This document shows positions 35,869-44,595 of a DNA stretch of 64,000 nt, one piece after another (position 1 is the first letter of the stretch; every line of letters begins with the position of its first letter). The DNA comes from JAJYSO01 sp964451785 (GTDB taxonomy: Bacteria > Bacteroidota > Bacteroidia > Flavobacteriales > Flavobacteriaceae). The stretch spans positions 1-64,000 of the forward strand of contig CAYVJG010000010.1 of assembly GCA_964451785.1 (NCBI GenBank). The letters run 5' to 3'. Below the pieces are notes generated by a model. The model ran no database searches, was not told the DNA's origin, and saw only the letters and a list, made by a program, of their open reading frames with translations. The translations under genes were made by a program, and so were the position numbers.

Positions 35869-36771
35869 TTAATGCTTATTGAGTTTGGGAGATGTTGGTA
35901 GCGGAACATATTCTTTTTCATCGCCAATTACTTTAGGAAAAGCAGCTGTATTTTGCGTTTTCCAATTTAGTTTTGCTTGTTCAATAACAGCTTTATCAGA
36001 GCTGACAAAGTTCCAATAAATAAAATGTTCTTCTGGTAAAGGGTCACCTCCAAAGATATAAATAGTTGAGCCCGGTTCAATTTCAAAAGTACAAAGGGTC
36101 GCTTCTTTAGCCACTAAAATTTGGCGTTCTCCATAATGTTGGTCATCAGCGGTAATGCCGCCTTCTAAAATATACAAGGCACTTTCACCAAAAAGGTCTT
36201 TGCCTATAGTTACCTTTTTGCGGCGTTGAGATTTGAGTTCAATAAAATATAAAGGACTGAATACAGGTACAGGTGATTCTCTACCAAAAGCTTTACCGGC
36301 AATGAGCTTAAATTGTACTTGATCTGTTTCCCAGTGCGGAATATCTTTGGCTTCAATATGTGTAAACTGGGGAGACATTTGCTCAAGAGGTTTAGGGAGC
36401 GCTACCCAAATTTGTAATCCGTGAAGGGTTTTGTTTGAGTTGCGTAAGGCTTTTGGAGTGCGTTCTGAATGCACAACGCCTTTGCCGGCAGTCATCCAAT
36501 TGACAGCCTCTGGTTCAATAATAATTTGATTGCCTAAACTATCGCGGTGCTCAATGGCGCCTTCAAATAAATAGGTCAATGTAGAAAGACCGATGTGTGG
36601 ATGAGGCGGTACGTCCATATTCTGATTTTGAGTTAGTTGGATAGGTCCCATGTGATCGATGAATGTAAATGGACCTACACTGCGTTTTTGACGAAAAGGC
36701 AATAGGCGACCAACAAGGAAGTTGCCAATATCAGCAGCGCGTTCAGCAATAATTAATGCGGTATTTGACAT
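35869..36771 (-). CDS. Pirin family protein (first copy)
   Basis: Bicupin fold, 300 residues. N-terminal cupin has the pirin signature with metal-binding histidines: PPHPHIGLSTLTYLFEGAIEHRDS (about 55-78) and GKGVVHSERT. Bacterial pirins include quercetin 2,3-dioxygenases and redox-linked regulators; role here unknown. A second pirin gene lies 1.4 kb away (38214-39089), but the two proteins are clearly divergent and are not a recent duplication. Confidence 0.9.
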   Translation of the reverse strand: MSNTALIIAERAADIGNFLVGRLLPFRQKRSVGPFTFIDHMGPIQLTQNQNMDVPPHPHIGLSTLTYLFEGAIEHRDSLGNQIIIEPEAVNWMTAGKGVVHSERTPKALRNSNKTLHGLQIWVALPKPLEQMSPQFTHIEAKDIPHWETDQVQFKLIAGKAFGRESPVPVFSPLYFIELKSQRRKKVTIGKDLFGESALYILEGGITADDQHYGERQILVAKEATLCTFEIEPGSTIYIFGGDPLPEEHFIYWNFVSSDKAVIEQAKLNWKTQNTAAFPKVIGDEKEYVPLPTSPKLNKH

Positions 36772-37144
36772 AGTTTTAATGGTGTTAAGGTGTTTATTGT
36801 GTTGTTAATATCGAATGATATTGGGCTTTTATAATTAAGCTAATACATTGTGAATACTGAAGTCTTTAGCAAAACGTGAATTAGCGTAAGGGCAGAGCAG
36901 GATGATTTTTTTTTGGTTCATCTGCAGGATGAGTATTTTTTCAAAAAGAACTGGCAAATATTATATTTGTTATTCACCAAAAAAACAAAAAGTACCCACC
37001 AGTTTATTCTATTATTGTTACGGTCAATCCGTAACAACAATGTTCAATCACCGAATATAAATAAAACGCCGCAATTTTTAAAATCAAACAAGAAACATCT
37101 TATCTGATTTTTTCATTAACTTTGAAGTATAAAACTTGGCGATT
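36772..37144. other. 373-base gene-free region before the toxin-antitoxin pair
   Basis: A 64-codon frame (36913-37107) is Lys/Asn/Leu-rich with no RBS or homology I can recognise, and I leave it out. The only supported signal is an exact -7 box TAACTTTG at 37117-37124, which fits the antitoxin gene. The rest is AT-rich without clear structure. Confidence 0.45.
37117..37124 (+). promoter_or_regulatory. TAnnTTTG -7 box for the toxin-antitoxin operon
   Basis: TAACTTTG, exact consensus match, 21 bases before the antitoxin ATG. Confidence 0.5.
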
Positions 37145-37384
37145 ATGGATATTCAAACAAGAAAAGTAGAATTCGTTCGAGAGTTCTTAAAGATGCAAAA
37201 TGAAGAGTTACTGACTTTAATGGAAAAACTTTTGCGTTCCACAAAAAAAGATGCTGAAAATAAATTGCATCCAATGAGTGTGGAAGAATTTAATCAGCGA
37301 ATCGATAGATCTATGGAAGATTCCAAAAAGGGGAAATTGACTAAATCCAGTGATTTAATCGAAGAAATTAAAGAGTGGAAATAG
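37145..37384 (+). CDS. Antitoxin of a ParE-type toxin-antitoxin module
   Basis: 79 residues, highly charged and helical, with a long leucine-rich first helix (VEFVREFLKMQNEELLTLMEKLLRS) and an acidic C-terminal tail (SSDLIEEIKEWK) expected to wrap the toxin. No recognised DNA-binding fold by eye. Its stop overlaps the toxin start by 10 bases. I choose the ATG at 37145 over the TTG at 37136 because the -7 box places transcription start near 37131. Confidence 0.75.
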   Translation: MDIQTRKVEFVREFLKMQNEELLTLMEKLLRSTKKDAENKLHPMSVEEFNQRIDRSMEDSKKGKLTKSSDLIEEIKEWK

Positions 37385-37692
37385 AAATTTATTGGACTGA
37401 TTTCGCCAAAAGAGAATTAAGTAAAATCTTTGATTATTATCATCAAAAGGTAAACCTGAAACTCGCCCGTAAGTTAACTATACAAATCGTATCAGACACT
37501 GATATTTTAAAAACATTTCCTGAAATCGGTGCAAAAGGAGAAAATCTAAAAACAAGGCTTCAAAAATTTCGTTTTATAGTTAGCACAAATTATAAAGTCA
37601 TTTATTGGCTAAATAAGGAGACGAAACGGATAGAAATTGTTGACGTTTTTGATACAAGGCAAAGCCCAGAGAAAATAAAACGAAATAAATAA
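37375..37692 (+). CDS. RelE/ParE-family toxin
   Basis: 105 residues with the RelE/ParE fold: N-terminal strand IEIYWTDFAKRELSKIFDYY, then basic helices, IVSDTDILKTFPEIGAKGE and the final strands FIVSTNYKVIYWLNKETKRIEIVDVFDTRQSP. The conserved Arg of the last strand (DTRQ) is present. ParE proteins poison gyrase; RelE cut mRNA. The sequence favours the ParE branch, as the RelE catalytic residues are not obvious. Start is GTG at 37375, overlapping the antitoxin. Confidence 0.85.
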   Translation: MEIEIYWTDFAKRELSKIFDYYHQKVNLKLARKLTIQIVSDTDILKTFPEIGAKGENLKTRLQKFRFIVSTNYKVIYWLNKETKRIEIVDVFDTRQSPEKIKRNK

Positions 37693-37794
37693 CAGCTTAA
37701 AATCAATTAAAAAGCAAAAAACCTTCTTGCAACACGTGGTTTGATACAAGCGCAAGTATTGTCTTAAACGGAAGTTCAGTTTTTATTTGGGCGC

Positions 37795-37812
37795 ATCCCG
37801 AAGTTTCGGGAT
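37795..37812. repeat. ATCCCGAA inverted repeat
   Basis: ATCCCGAA-GT-TTCGGGAT, perfect 8-base arms and a 2-base loop, about 100 bases after the toxin gene. It may act as a terminator for it, although no T-run follows directly. Similar short GC-rich hairpins occur between genes of many flavobacteria. Confidence 0.5.
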
Positions 37813-37908
37813 AATTTTATTGATTAAGTTTAAAAATGAAAAATTGTCTTTTGCTTGACTTGGTTCTAAATGACAAATTTCGACATATTAAATTGCGCCA
37901 ACATCAAG

Positions 37909-38040
37909 CTACCTCCTGTAATCAATAATAAATTTATCTTTTCCCGCCCAACTGCAGGTCATTTCTCCTGCATATTGTGCATCTACAGTTATGGTAAAAC
38001 TCCCTTTTGAGTCCGTGTTGTCATGTTCAATTTTGGTCAT
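37909..38040 (-). pseudogene. Truncated GNAT N-acetyltransferase remnant
   Basis: The frame encodes a 43-residue fragment: MTKIEHDNTDSKGSFTITVD, then AGEMTCSWAGKDKFIIDY, then stops. This matches the start of small YidJ-type acetyltransferases (NDxxKGxF..xxAEMTYSWAGxDxxIIDHTEV), but the acetyl-CoA binding half is missing. Upstream codons up to 38115 are open by chance. Together with the neighbouring toxin-antitoxin pair, it marks this as a decayed accessory stretch. Confidence 0.55.
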
Positions 38041-38213
38041 AAACAGGTTGTTGTACGGTGGTGAAATCAATCTATTGAGAAGTAGTAAAATCCTACTTCC
38101 TTTAAGACAAAGCAAACAGGATTTTACATCAAATAATCTTTAGTTTTTTTACTACCCATAGTATTCTTTTTAAAGTTAAGAAACTTTTTTGGAATAGTAA
38201 AAAGCTCAGTTCA

Positions 38214-39089
38214 TTACTCCTCTAATTTTCCAAATTCACCACGGTTAAAAGCCTCAAAAGCTTTAATAAGTTCTGATTGCGTGTTCATAACAAATGGACC
38301 ATGAGCCGCTATAGGTTCGTGTATGGGGCTGCCACTCATTACTAAAACAACGGCTTGGTCAGTAGCTGTAATAGAAAAGGTTTCTCCGTCATTCTTTAGT
38401 AAAGCAAAATGATCTGTTGAAACAGTGTCAGTCCCATTGATAGTAATCCCTCCTTCGATAACTAATAATGCCGTGTTGTAATCTGCAGGGAAATTAAATT
38501 CTACAGACGCCCCTTTATTCAATTTTGCATTATACAGTTCAATCGGTGTAAATGTCGATGCAGCGCCTTTGATTCCGCGATATGAACCAGCAATGACTTC
38601 AATATGGCCACCTCCATTTTCTAATGGCACCCGCTTGATAGATTGCTTAGAAATAGATTGATATTTCGGTGCAGAAGATTTATCTGCCGCCGGTAAATTA
38701 ATCCAGAGTTGAACCATTTGAAATTCCCCGCCTTGTTTATTCCATTCGTCTTCAATGTATTCTTTATGTAAAATACCATTAGCAGCCGTCATCCACTGTA
38801 CATCTCCTTCGCCAATAATTCCACCACCGCCATGATTGTCATGGTGTTCAACTTTACCTTTATAGGCTAGGGTTACGGTTTCAAATCCTTTATGAGGATG
38901 TACCCCCACACCGCGACTGATGTCACTGGGCTCTAAATTTATTTTAGCGTTGTAATCTAATAATATAAAAGGACTCATGCGCTTCACGTCTATTTGAAAA
39001 CTCGGCATAAAACTGTGCACATAAAAGCCATTACCTACATAATGGGCTTTAGGAGGACTAATAACTTTGTCAACTGTTCTTGTTGTCAT
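38214..39089 (-). CDS. Pirin family protein (second copy)
   Basis: Bicupin protein of 291 residues. The metal-binding block GVHPHKGFETVTLAYKGKVEHHDNHGGGG lies at about 60-88, and GDVQWMTAANGILHKEY follows. This is the YhaK/YhhW-like branch with the fuller set of histidines, so quercetinase-type activity is possible. Distinct from the pirin at 35869-36771. It is divergent from the surface-fibre operon, with 187 bases between starts. Confidence 0.9.
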   Translation of the reverse strand: MTTRTVDKVISPPKAHYVGNGFYVHSFMPSFQIDVKRMSPFILLDYNAKINLEPSDISRGVGVHPHKGFETVTLAYKGKVEHHDNHGGGGIIGEGDVQWMTAANGILHKEYIEDEWNKQGGEFQMVQLWINLPAADKSSAPKYQSISKQSIKRVPLENGGGHIEVIAGSYRGIKGAASTFTPIELYNAKLNKGASVEFNFPADYNTALLVIEGGITINGTDTVSTDHFALLKNDGETFSITATDQAVVLVMSGSPIHEPIAAHGPFVMNTQSELIKAFEAFNRGEFGKLEE

Positions 39090-39247
39090 AATAATTGTGT
39101 TTTAGTTCTTATCAAGTGTAAAATTAAGAATAAGAAGGGGCAATTAAATTAACCGAGATTAATATCGCAATGCTATGTAGTTATTGATATTACTAAATAA
39201 TTAACTGATTTTGTAACGATATGCTATTTATATTAATTGAAAATTAG

Positions 39248-39255
39248 TAACTTTA
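39248..39255 (+). promoter_or_regulatory. Near-consensus -7 box of the surface-protein operon
   Basis: TAACTTTA differs from TAnnTTTG in the last base. It sits 29 bases before the ATG at 39277 and puts the start of transcription after the ATG at 39259, which helps decide the start. No terminator is seen within the downstream operon. Confidence 0.4.
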
Positions 39256-39276
39256 TAGATGTTTTATTGTGTAAAA

Positions 39277-39864
39277 ATGAAAACAGGGTTAATATATTTG
39301 TGTTTATTGTTATTTGGAGAGGTAATTTATGCACAAATGGGAATAGGTACGGAGTTTCCTGATCCTGCGGCTGTATTAGACGTGTCAGCAGATCATCGCG
39401 GTGTATTGATACCTAGAGTGGCCTTGCAATCTAAAACCGATCAGACTACAATCACGGCAGGAAACGTTGAGAGCTTACTGCTGTATAACACCACTGATAA
39501 TGCACATCTTTCGCCTGGATTTTACTATTGGAATGGTCACATCTGGCAAAAACTATTGACTAAAACAGAATTGACATCAATTAAAGTTGTGCATGCTGAT
39601 TATAGCGTATTGACTAGCGATGTTTATATCATGGGTAATGCACAAACACAGTCGATTACGCTGCACTTGCCTAATCCGTCCGGGAACAAAGGAAAAATTT
39701 ATACTGTAAAAAAGATTGACCAAAATGAAAATCATTACCTCAATGTTCAGGGAGATATTGAGGGGATACCTACAAATACTGAGCTTTACACTGCTGTACC
39801 TTATTCTGGTTGGCAGTTGATGAGTGATGGATCCCAATGGATTATCATCACTAAACTACATTAA
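39277..39864 (+). CDS. Secreted fibre-like protein A, 195 aa
   Basis: Function unknown; first gene of the surface-fibre operon. Signal peptide to residue 19 (VIYA-Q). Mature N-terminal module (20-92): GIGTEFPDPAAVLDV, RGVLIPRVAL, then SLLLYNTTDN and PGFYYWNGHIWQKL. This module, common in Bacteroidota surface proteins, is shared with the next two genes. The C-terminal module (about 105-195), ITLHLPNP...HYLNVQGD...PYSGWQLMSDGSQWIII, is shared with gene B. A minimal version of its neighbours, perhaps a subunit or cap. The ATG at 39277 gives a standard signal peptide. Confidence 0.75.
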   Translation: MKTGLIYLCLLLFGEVIYAQMGIGTEFPDPAAVLDVSADHRGVLIPRVALQSKTDQTTITAGNVESLLLYNTTDNAHLSPGFYYWNGHIWQKLLTKTELTSIKVVHADYSVLTSDVYIMGNAQTQSITLHLPNPSGNKGKIYTVKKIDQNENHYLNVQGDIEGIPTNTELYTAVPYSGWQLMSDGSQWIIITKLH

Positions 39865-39890
39865 TTTTTCACTTTTAATTTTCTGTATTT

Positions 39891-40934
39891 ATGAAACAGA
39901 CAATTACGCTTTTGTTTTTTTTGCTATGTGTTTTCTCGGTCAAAACAATGCGCGCTCAGGAAGGAATAGGTACTAACTTGCCCGATAAATCGGCAGCTTT
40001 AGACATTGTTTCTTCACAACGTGGTTTACTCATTCCACGTATTGATATTCCTGATTTACTACAGTCTAATCCTGTGGTCAATCCGGCACAATCGTTATTG
40101 GTCTATAATTTAGGTGCTGGTGGTACAACGCCACAAGGCTTTTATTATTGGGATAATTCGGCTAATTCAGGTAGTGGTGCTTGGCTAGCTTTAACTGCTG
40201 GTAATCCGTCAGGTACGCCAACAACCGTTACCGCTGGAGAAAATATAGCCGTCAGCTTAGATAATAGTGGTGGATTTCCTAATTATACCATAGGAATTGA
40301 GCCCGGAACAGACGGACAGGTGTTGATCACCGAAGAGAATCCTACAGGTCAGTTTCACACCCTTTGGGTTGATCCAGCTTCGTTTATGAGTTCAGGTTTA
40401 ACGGCAGACAACGGATTGACTATTGATCAATCTACAGTTAAGTTAGGAGGCGTACTAACTGAACCGACAATTATCACAACAGCGGGAAATAGCGGTGCCA
40501 ATACCTTAGCTATTGCGGGATTAGAAGCCGCTCAAACTGATAATGCCTTAGTGGTTGCCGAAACTGACCCGACTACCGAAGGGGTTTTACGAACGGTACA
40601 ACGCACATTAAGTGTCAATGCCAATTCAAATTTGCAAATCGGTAGCACAGCCATTTCTAATTATTCGCCCTACACACCTTTTTTACATATCTATACCGAT
40701 GTCAGTGATTTATCTACTGCTGATGTAGAAATCACTTTACCAGATCCGCAGTTAGCCGAAGGGCAAGTGATTACTGTGAAATTGACAGATACCCAGAATT
40801 CAGGAGATGCAGACCATTATTTGACGATATATCAGTTTAATCAAACAGAAGTGTTGACTTATGGCGCTTTGCCTTACCAAGGTTGGGTGATTAAATCGAA
40901 TGGAAATACCTGGCATATTACCGGGCGATATTGA
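39891..40934 (+). CDS. Secreted fibre-like protein B, 347 aa
   Basis: Second gene of the operon. Signal peptide to about residue 22 (MRAQ). N-terminal module 24-102 with GIGTNLPDKSAALDI, RGLLIPRIDI and QGFYYWDNS. Then a beta-rich middle (TTVTAGENIAVSLDN, GLTIDQSTVKLGGVL) like phage tail-fibre or adhesin shafts. The C-terminal module (about 260-347) has VEITLPDPQ, HYLTIY and PYQGWVIKSNGNTWHIT, paralogous to the end of protein A. Starts 26 bases after gene A. No T9SS sorting domain is visible, so its surface attachment would depend on partners. Confidence 0.75.
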   Translation: MKQTITLLFFLLCVFSVKTMRAQEGIGTNLPDKSAALDIVSSQRGLLIPRIDIPDLLQSNPVVNPAQSLLVYNLGAGGTTPQGFYYWDNSANSGSGAWLALTAGNPSGTPTTVTAGENIAVSLDNSGGFPNYTIGIEPGTDGQVLITEENPTGQFHTLWVDPASFMSSGLTADNGLTIDQSTVKLGGVLTEPTIITTAGNSGANTLAIAGLEAAQTDNALVVAETDPTTEGVLRTVQRTLSVNANSNLQIGSTAISNYSPYTPFLHIYTDVSDLSTADVEITLPDPQLAEGQVITVKLTDTQNSGDADHYLTIYQFNQTEVLTYGALPYQGWVIKSNGNTWHITGRY

Positions 40935-40962
40935 AAAGGGCTCATCAAAGACCTAAGTTGAT

Positions 40963-43383
40963 ATGAGGAAAAGTAGCCTGTGTATAGTGTTAATGTGTTT
41001 AGAAATCTGGGGAATAACTCAGCAATTGCTGTATGCCCAAGAAGGATTTGGTACGCAATCGCCTAGCAAAGCCACAGTGATTGAGTTGAAATCATCACAA
41101 AGAGGCATGTTGATTCCGCGTGTAGAACTTGTCAAAACTAATCAATTTACACCGCCAATTATTGGCGAATCTTCTACAGACGAAGCTAAAGTAAATGCCC
41201 TTTTAGTATTTAATACCGCCACACAAAATGATGTCACGCCCGGATTTTACTACTGGTCAACAGCAGATATGCAATGGCAGCGATTACTAGCCACTCCTGA
41301 TGGTCAAGATTTGCAAATAGAACCTTGGTTTGTGCAGCAAACAACTGATCAGGCGTCGGCTAACACGCAGAATATTTATCTGATGGGAACAGTGGCTATT
41401 CAAAAAGATTCGGCATTAGCTGGGGCGAGTTTGGATGTCAAGGGAGCCATGGTTGGTGGCGAAGCAAACGATACGATAAACGTTGGAACAAATAGTGTAG
41501 CTTATGGCTGGGCAGTAGAAGCTAGTGGAAACAATGCCACGGCCATTGGTTATGGAAGTTCGGCACAAGGTGATGGCGCATTTGCAGGTGGCGGCTATGT
41601 GGATGAAACTGACAACAATCATCCTTATCCTGGCGGACAGGCTTTGGGAGTGAGTACTTTGGCCTTTGGATATGAAACTGTAGCTGATGCAAATTATGCG
41701 ATTGCCTTGGGCTATAAAACTAAAGCACTGGCTAATTATGGATTTAGTGTAGGTCGCGATAACATTGTCGATGGCACAGCCTCAATGGCCATAGGCAGAG
41801 ATAACCAAGCTTCAGGAAGCTATGCTGTAGCCTTAGGAAGAAACACACAAGCTGAAGGATTTAAGGCTTTTACCATGGGCAACTTTTTAACTGCAAAAAC
41901 ACAATTAGAAGCGGTTTTTGGTCGGTTTAATGTATTGTTTTCAGGCAACACCATTAATGCCTGGCATCCTGATGATCCTCTTTTTGTCATTGGAAATGGC
42001 TATAAAAATTCAGAAGAAGGAGAACCTCCTCATCGTCATAATGCGGTTACTGTACTTAAAAAAGGATGGGTAGGCATAGGAATAGACGGTGATGACGATT
42101 CAGCAAAACCTACTGAAATGCTCGATATTGGATCAGGCAATTTGCGTGTACGTGAGTTGCCTGCGCAGCTTGGCAATTCTACTGATAGTTTGGTAGTGGT
42201 CGATGAAAACGGCATTCTAAAGTCTTATCCCCAATCGGCCCTGAAATCTACAGGACCTTGGTTTTTACAAGGACAAAATATACCGGCTATAGCCAATACT
42301 GATAGTATTTATATTAAGGGGGCCGTTGCTATTGGTAAACAAGAAGTAGTGCATAATGCAACTGATTTGTCGTATGCTAAATTAGATGTACAGGGTGCTA
42401 TTCGCGGTGGTATTCAGCATCAATCTGGGGCGAGTACGCAGATCGGGCAGTACTCTATTGGCGTAGGAAAGTACGTTGAGGCTAGTGGCAATTATACCGC
42501 AGCATTTGGCTATAAATCTACGGCTTCTGGTGAAGGGAGTTTTGCTGGAGGAGGAGCTGATGCGGAAGTTGGAGGAGAGGCTACCGGAAAAAATGCGTTT
42601 GCTTTTGGCTATCACACTGTAGCTTCAGGAGACTATGCAGTGGCAATGGGTACCGGTACACATGCCGAAAGCAATTATGCGGTGGCGTTAGGGCACTCCA
42701 CTGAAGCTTCCGGAAACGCCGCCGTGGCTTTAGGTCAAGATACTAAAGCTTTTGGAAATTACAGTCTTGTTGCCGGCAGATACTTACAGGCTAAAGCAGC
42801 ATACCAAACCGTGCTAGGACGCTATAATGAATTGACAACTGTTGGTAGTGAAACCCAATGGATTTCTACCGATCCGCTGTTTCAAATTGGGAATGGCTCA
42901 AGCGCTTCTAATCGTTCAAACGCTTTGACTATTCTTAAAAATGGTTGGGTAGGAATAGGCGTTTCAACTCCTAGTGGTTCTGAAAAACTTTTTGTTAATG
43001 GCAGTATTAGTACTATAAGTTCGGCTTACCCTGATTATGTATTTCTGAAATATTACACTGATCAAGAGTCGATTGATTTTACCTACCAATTTTTGAGTTT
43101 AGAGCAGATAGAGGCTTACCTAAAACAGGAACACCATCTTCCCGGTATACCAGGAATAGAAGAACTTAAAAAGACTGCGGATGGGCAGTATATTTTTAGC
43201 CTTTCTCAGCTCAGTATTAAATCGCTTGAAAAAATAGAAGAACTTTACTTACATCTTATTGAATCACACCATATTCAACACCAATTAGCAGGGCGAATTG
43301 ATCAATTAGAAGAAGAAAATAGGCGGTTAAAACAAAGACTTCATCGCCTTGAAGTTAAAGTCAGCCAAGCTTTACAACGATGA
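40963..43383 (+). CDS. Large secreted protein C with two tandem YadA-like head modules
   Basis: 806 residues. Signal peptide to about residue 25 (LLYAQ), then the shared module GFGTQSPSKATVIEL...RGMLIPRVEL...PGFYYWSTADMQWQRLL (27-110). Two long tandem modules start at P121 and P432 (each PWF(V/L)QxxxxxxAxT) and contain many 14-residue repeats of the type G-x-x-A-V-A-L-G-x-x-T-x-A, the left-handed beta-roll of trimeric YadA/Hia heads. The end (771-804) is a heptad-like coiled coil, IDQLEEENRRLKQRLHRLE. A homotrimeric fibre is strongly suggested. There is no YadA membrane anchor, which is expected since Bacteroidota use other export routes. Its last base pairs overlap gene D (ATGA). Confidence 0.85.
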   Translation: MRKSSLCIVLMCLEIWGITQQLLYAQEGFGTQSPSKATVIELKSSQRGMLIPRVELVKTNQFTPPIIGESSTDEAKVNALLVFNTATQNDVTPGFYYWSTADMQWQRLLATPDGQDLQIEPWFVQQTTDQASANTQNIYLMGTVAIQKDSALAGASLDVKGAMVGGEANDTINVGTNSVAYGWAVEASGNNATAIGYGSSAQGDGAFAGGGYVDETDNNHPYPGGQALGVSTLAFGYETVADANYAIALGYKTKALANYGFSVGRDNIVDGTASMAIGRDNQASGSYAVALGRNTQAEGFKAFTMGNFLTAKTQLEAVFGRFNVLFSGNTINAWHPDDPLFVIGNGYKNSEEGEPPHRHNAVTVLKKGWVGIGIDGDDDSAKPTEMLDIGSGNLRVRELPAQLGNSTDSLVVVDENGILKSYPQSALKSTGPWFLQGQNIPAIANTDSIYIKGAVAIGKQEVVHNATDLSYAKLDVQGAIRGGIQHQSGASTQIGQYSIGVGKYVEASGNYTAAFGYKSTASGEGSFAGGGADAEVGGEATGKNAFAFGYHTVASGDYAVAMGTGTHAESNYAVALGHSTEASGNAAVALGQDTKAFGNYSLVAGRYLQAKAAYQTVLGRYNELTTVGSETQWISTDPLFQIGNGSSASNRSNALTILKNGWVGIGVSTPSGSEKLFVNGSISTISSAYPDYVFLKYYTDQESIDFTYQFLSLEQIEAYLKQEHHLPGIPGIEELKKTADGQYIFSLSQLSIKSLEKIEELYLHLIESHHIQHQLAGRIDQLEEENRRLKQRLHRLEVKVSQALQR

Positions 43384-44591
43384 AAAAAAGTTGTTTATCA
43401 ATACTGTTGTACTGGCTGATTGCTAGTGGATATGCGCAAATTGTCAATCGCGGAGTGGCTTACTTGAGTTCGGGAGAAACTTGTGTGATGCTGAGTGATT
43501 TTAAAAATGCAAGCCAAGCCAAATTTATCAATGATGGGCGATTGTATTTTTATGCTGATTTTACTAATGCAGGGCAGTTTGACTATTATGGAGAAACAGG
43601 AAAAAACTATTTTGTAGCTTCAAAATTACAAGAGCTGGTAAGTTTGTCAGAAAGTAACTTTTACCAATTGATTTTAAACAACAACACACAGCCTATTGCA
43701 GTTGTGTTAGATGGAAATATTTGGGTGCAATCCATTCAATTTATCAATGGAATTTTACAAAATCGCCAAGCAGGAGGAACTATTTACATCCTCAATAACG
43801 GAACAGCACAAGGCGCCTCTCATCAGAGTTTTATAGATGGTAGAGTAACGAAACTAGGGCACGAATACTTTGTATTTCCCGTTGGACATCGACAGGCTTA
43901 TAGACCGATAATTGTCGATGACGCGCAGCAAGAACATCAGATTGAAAGTACCTATTTTAGAACATCGCCCAATCCAAATTTTCCAACTCTGCATAAACAA
44001 ACAAGTATTACCGCGGTAGATGCGGCAGAATTCTGGAAAATTTCTAGTGAGCAACTTTTGCAAAATAAGCGTTTAATCGCCTTGACCTATTCGCCTTTAA
44101 CAACTCCTCAACCCTTTATTGAAGCAGCTTCTCATAATAATTTGGTGATTGTACAATGGAATGAAAGTAAACAGATTTGGGAAAATAGAGGCGGTACAGT
44201 TTATCTAAATAAACACATGGTTATGGCTGCCGTTGACAAATGGGGAATCTTTACGTTAGGGCGAATACGTCAAAATACTGCGCCTTGTCCCATTGAAGTA
44301 TTTAATTTGATTGAATTAACAGCAGTCAATAAAAATACACATTTACGTATCATTTCTGATTGTGCAGAAATTGTGAAAGTCAGTGTGTTTAATCGTTGGG
44401 GCAGAACAGTTTTTGAAACGGAACACTACGGGAGAAAAGGCGAAGTCTTTTCGGGTTATGCCAATGTAACTGGCGTTTTGAAAAAACAACATCACTTGCC
44501 AATAGGGACTTATTTTTACATCATCAGGTATACGGTGAATGGAGATCAGGATCATCAACATCAGAAAGTAGGCTACCTCTATTTGAACTAA
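43380..44591 (+). CDS. Secreted protein D with type B T9SS sorting domain
   Basis: 403 residues, signal peptide to residue 19 (SGYAQ). The body is beta-rich (FINDGRLYFYADFTNAGQFDYYG; repeated FINDG/FING turns). The last about 90 residues form the gliding-motility-type C-terminal domain: VSVFNRWGRTVFET, then GVLKKQHHLPIGTYFYIIRYT and KVGYLYLN. This is the type B sorting domain, recognised by the type IX secretion system. The gene starts in an ATGA overlap with gene C and is followed by a PorP/SprF gene after 4 bases, an arrangement typical of type B cargo and its outer-membrane partner. I infer that D is the cell-surface anchor of the complex. Confidence 0.85.
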   Translation: MKKSCLSILLYWLIASGYAQIVNRGVAYLSSGETCVMLSDFKNASQAKFINDGRLYFYADFTNAGQFDYYGETGKNYFVASKLQELVSLSESNFYQLILNNNTQPIAVVLDGNIWVQSIQFINGILQNRQAGGTIYILNNGTAQGASHQSFIDGRVTKLGHEYFVFPVGHRQAYRPIIVDDAQQEHQIESTYFRTSPNPNFPTLHKQTSITAVDAAEFWKISSEQLLQNKRLIALTYSPLTTPQPFIEAASHNNLVIVQWNESKQIWENRGGTVYLNKHMVMAAVDKWGIFTLGRIRQNTAPCPIEVFNLIELTAVNKNTHLRIISDCAEIVKVSVFNRWGRTVFETEHYGRKGEVFSGYANVTGVLKKQHHLPIGTYFYIIRYTVNGDQDHQHQKVGYLYLN

Positions 44592-44595
44592 ACAA

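Noticed and set aside
36913..37107. 64-codon open frame before the toxin-antitoxin genes.
   Set aside because: Low-complexity Lys/Asn/Leu translation, no ribosome site and no recognisable homology; the real promoter of the next gene lies just after it.
39259..39276. ATG six codons before the chosen start of secreted protein A.
   Set aside because: It lies at or before the expected transcription start and would add a non-hydrophobic stretch before the signal peptide.
42382..42615. Antisense open frames in the YadA-like gene and other long genes.
   Set aside because: They are shadows of repetitive or biased codon use on the opposite strand, without independent start signals.
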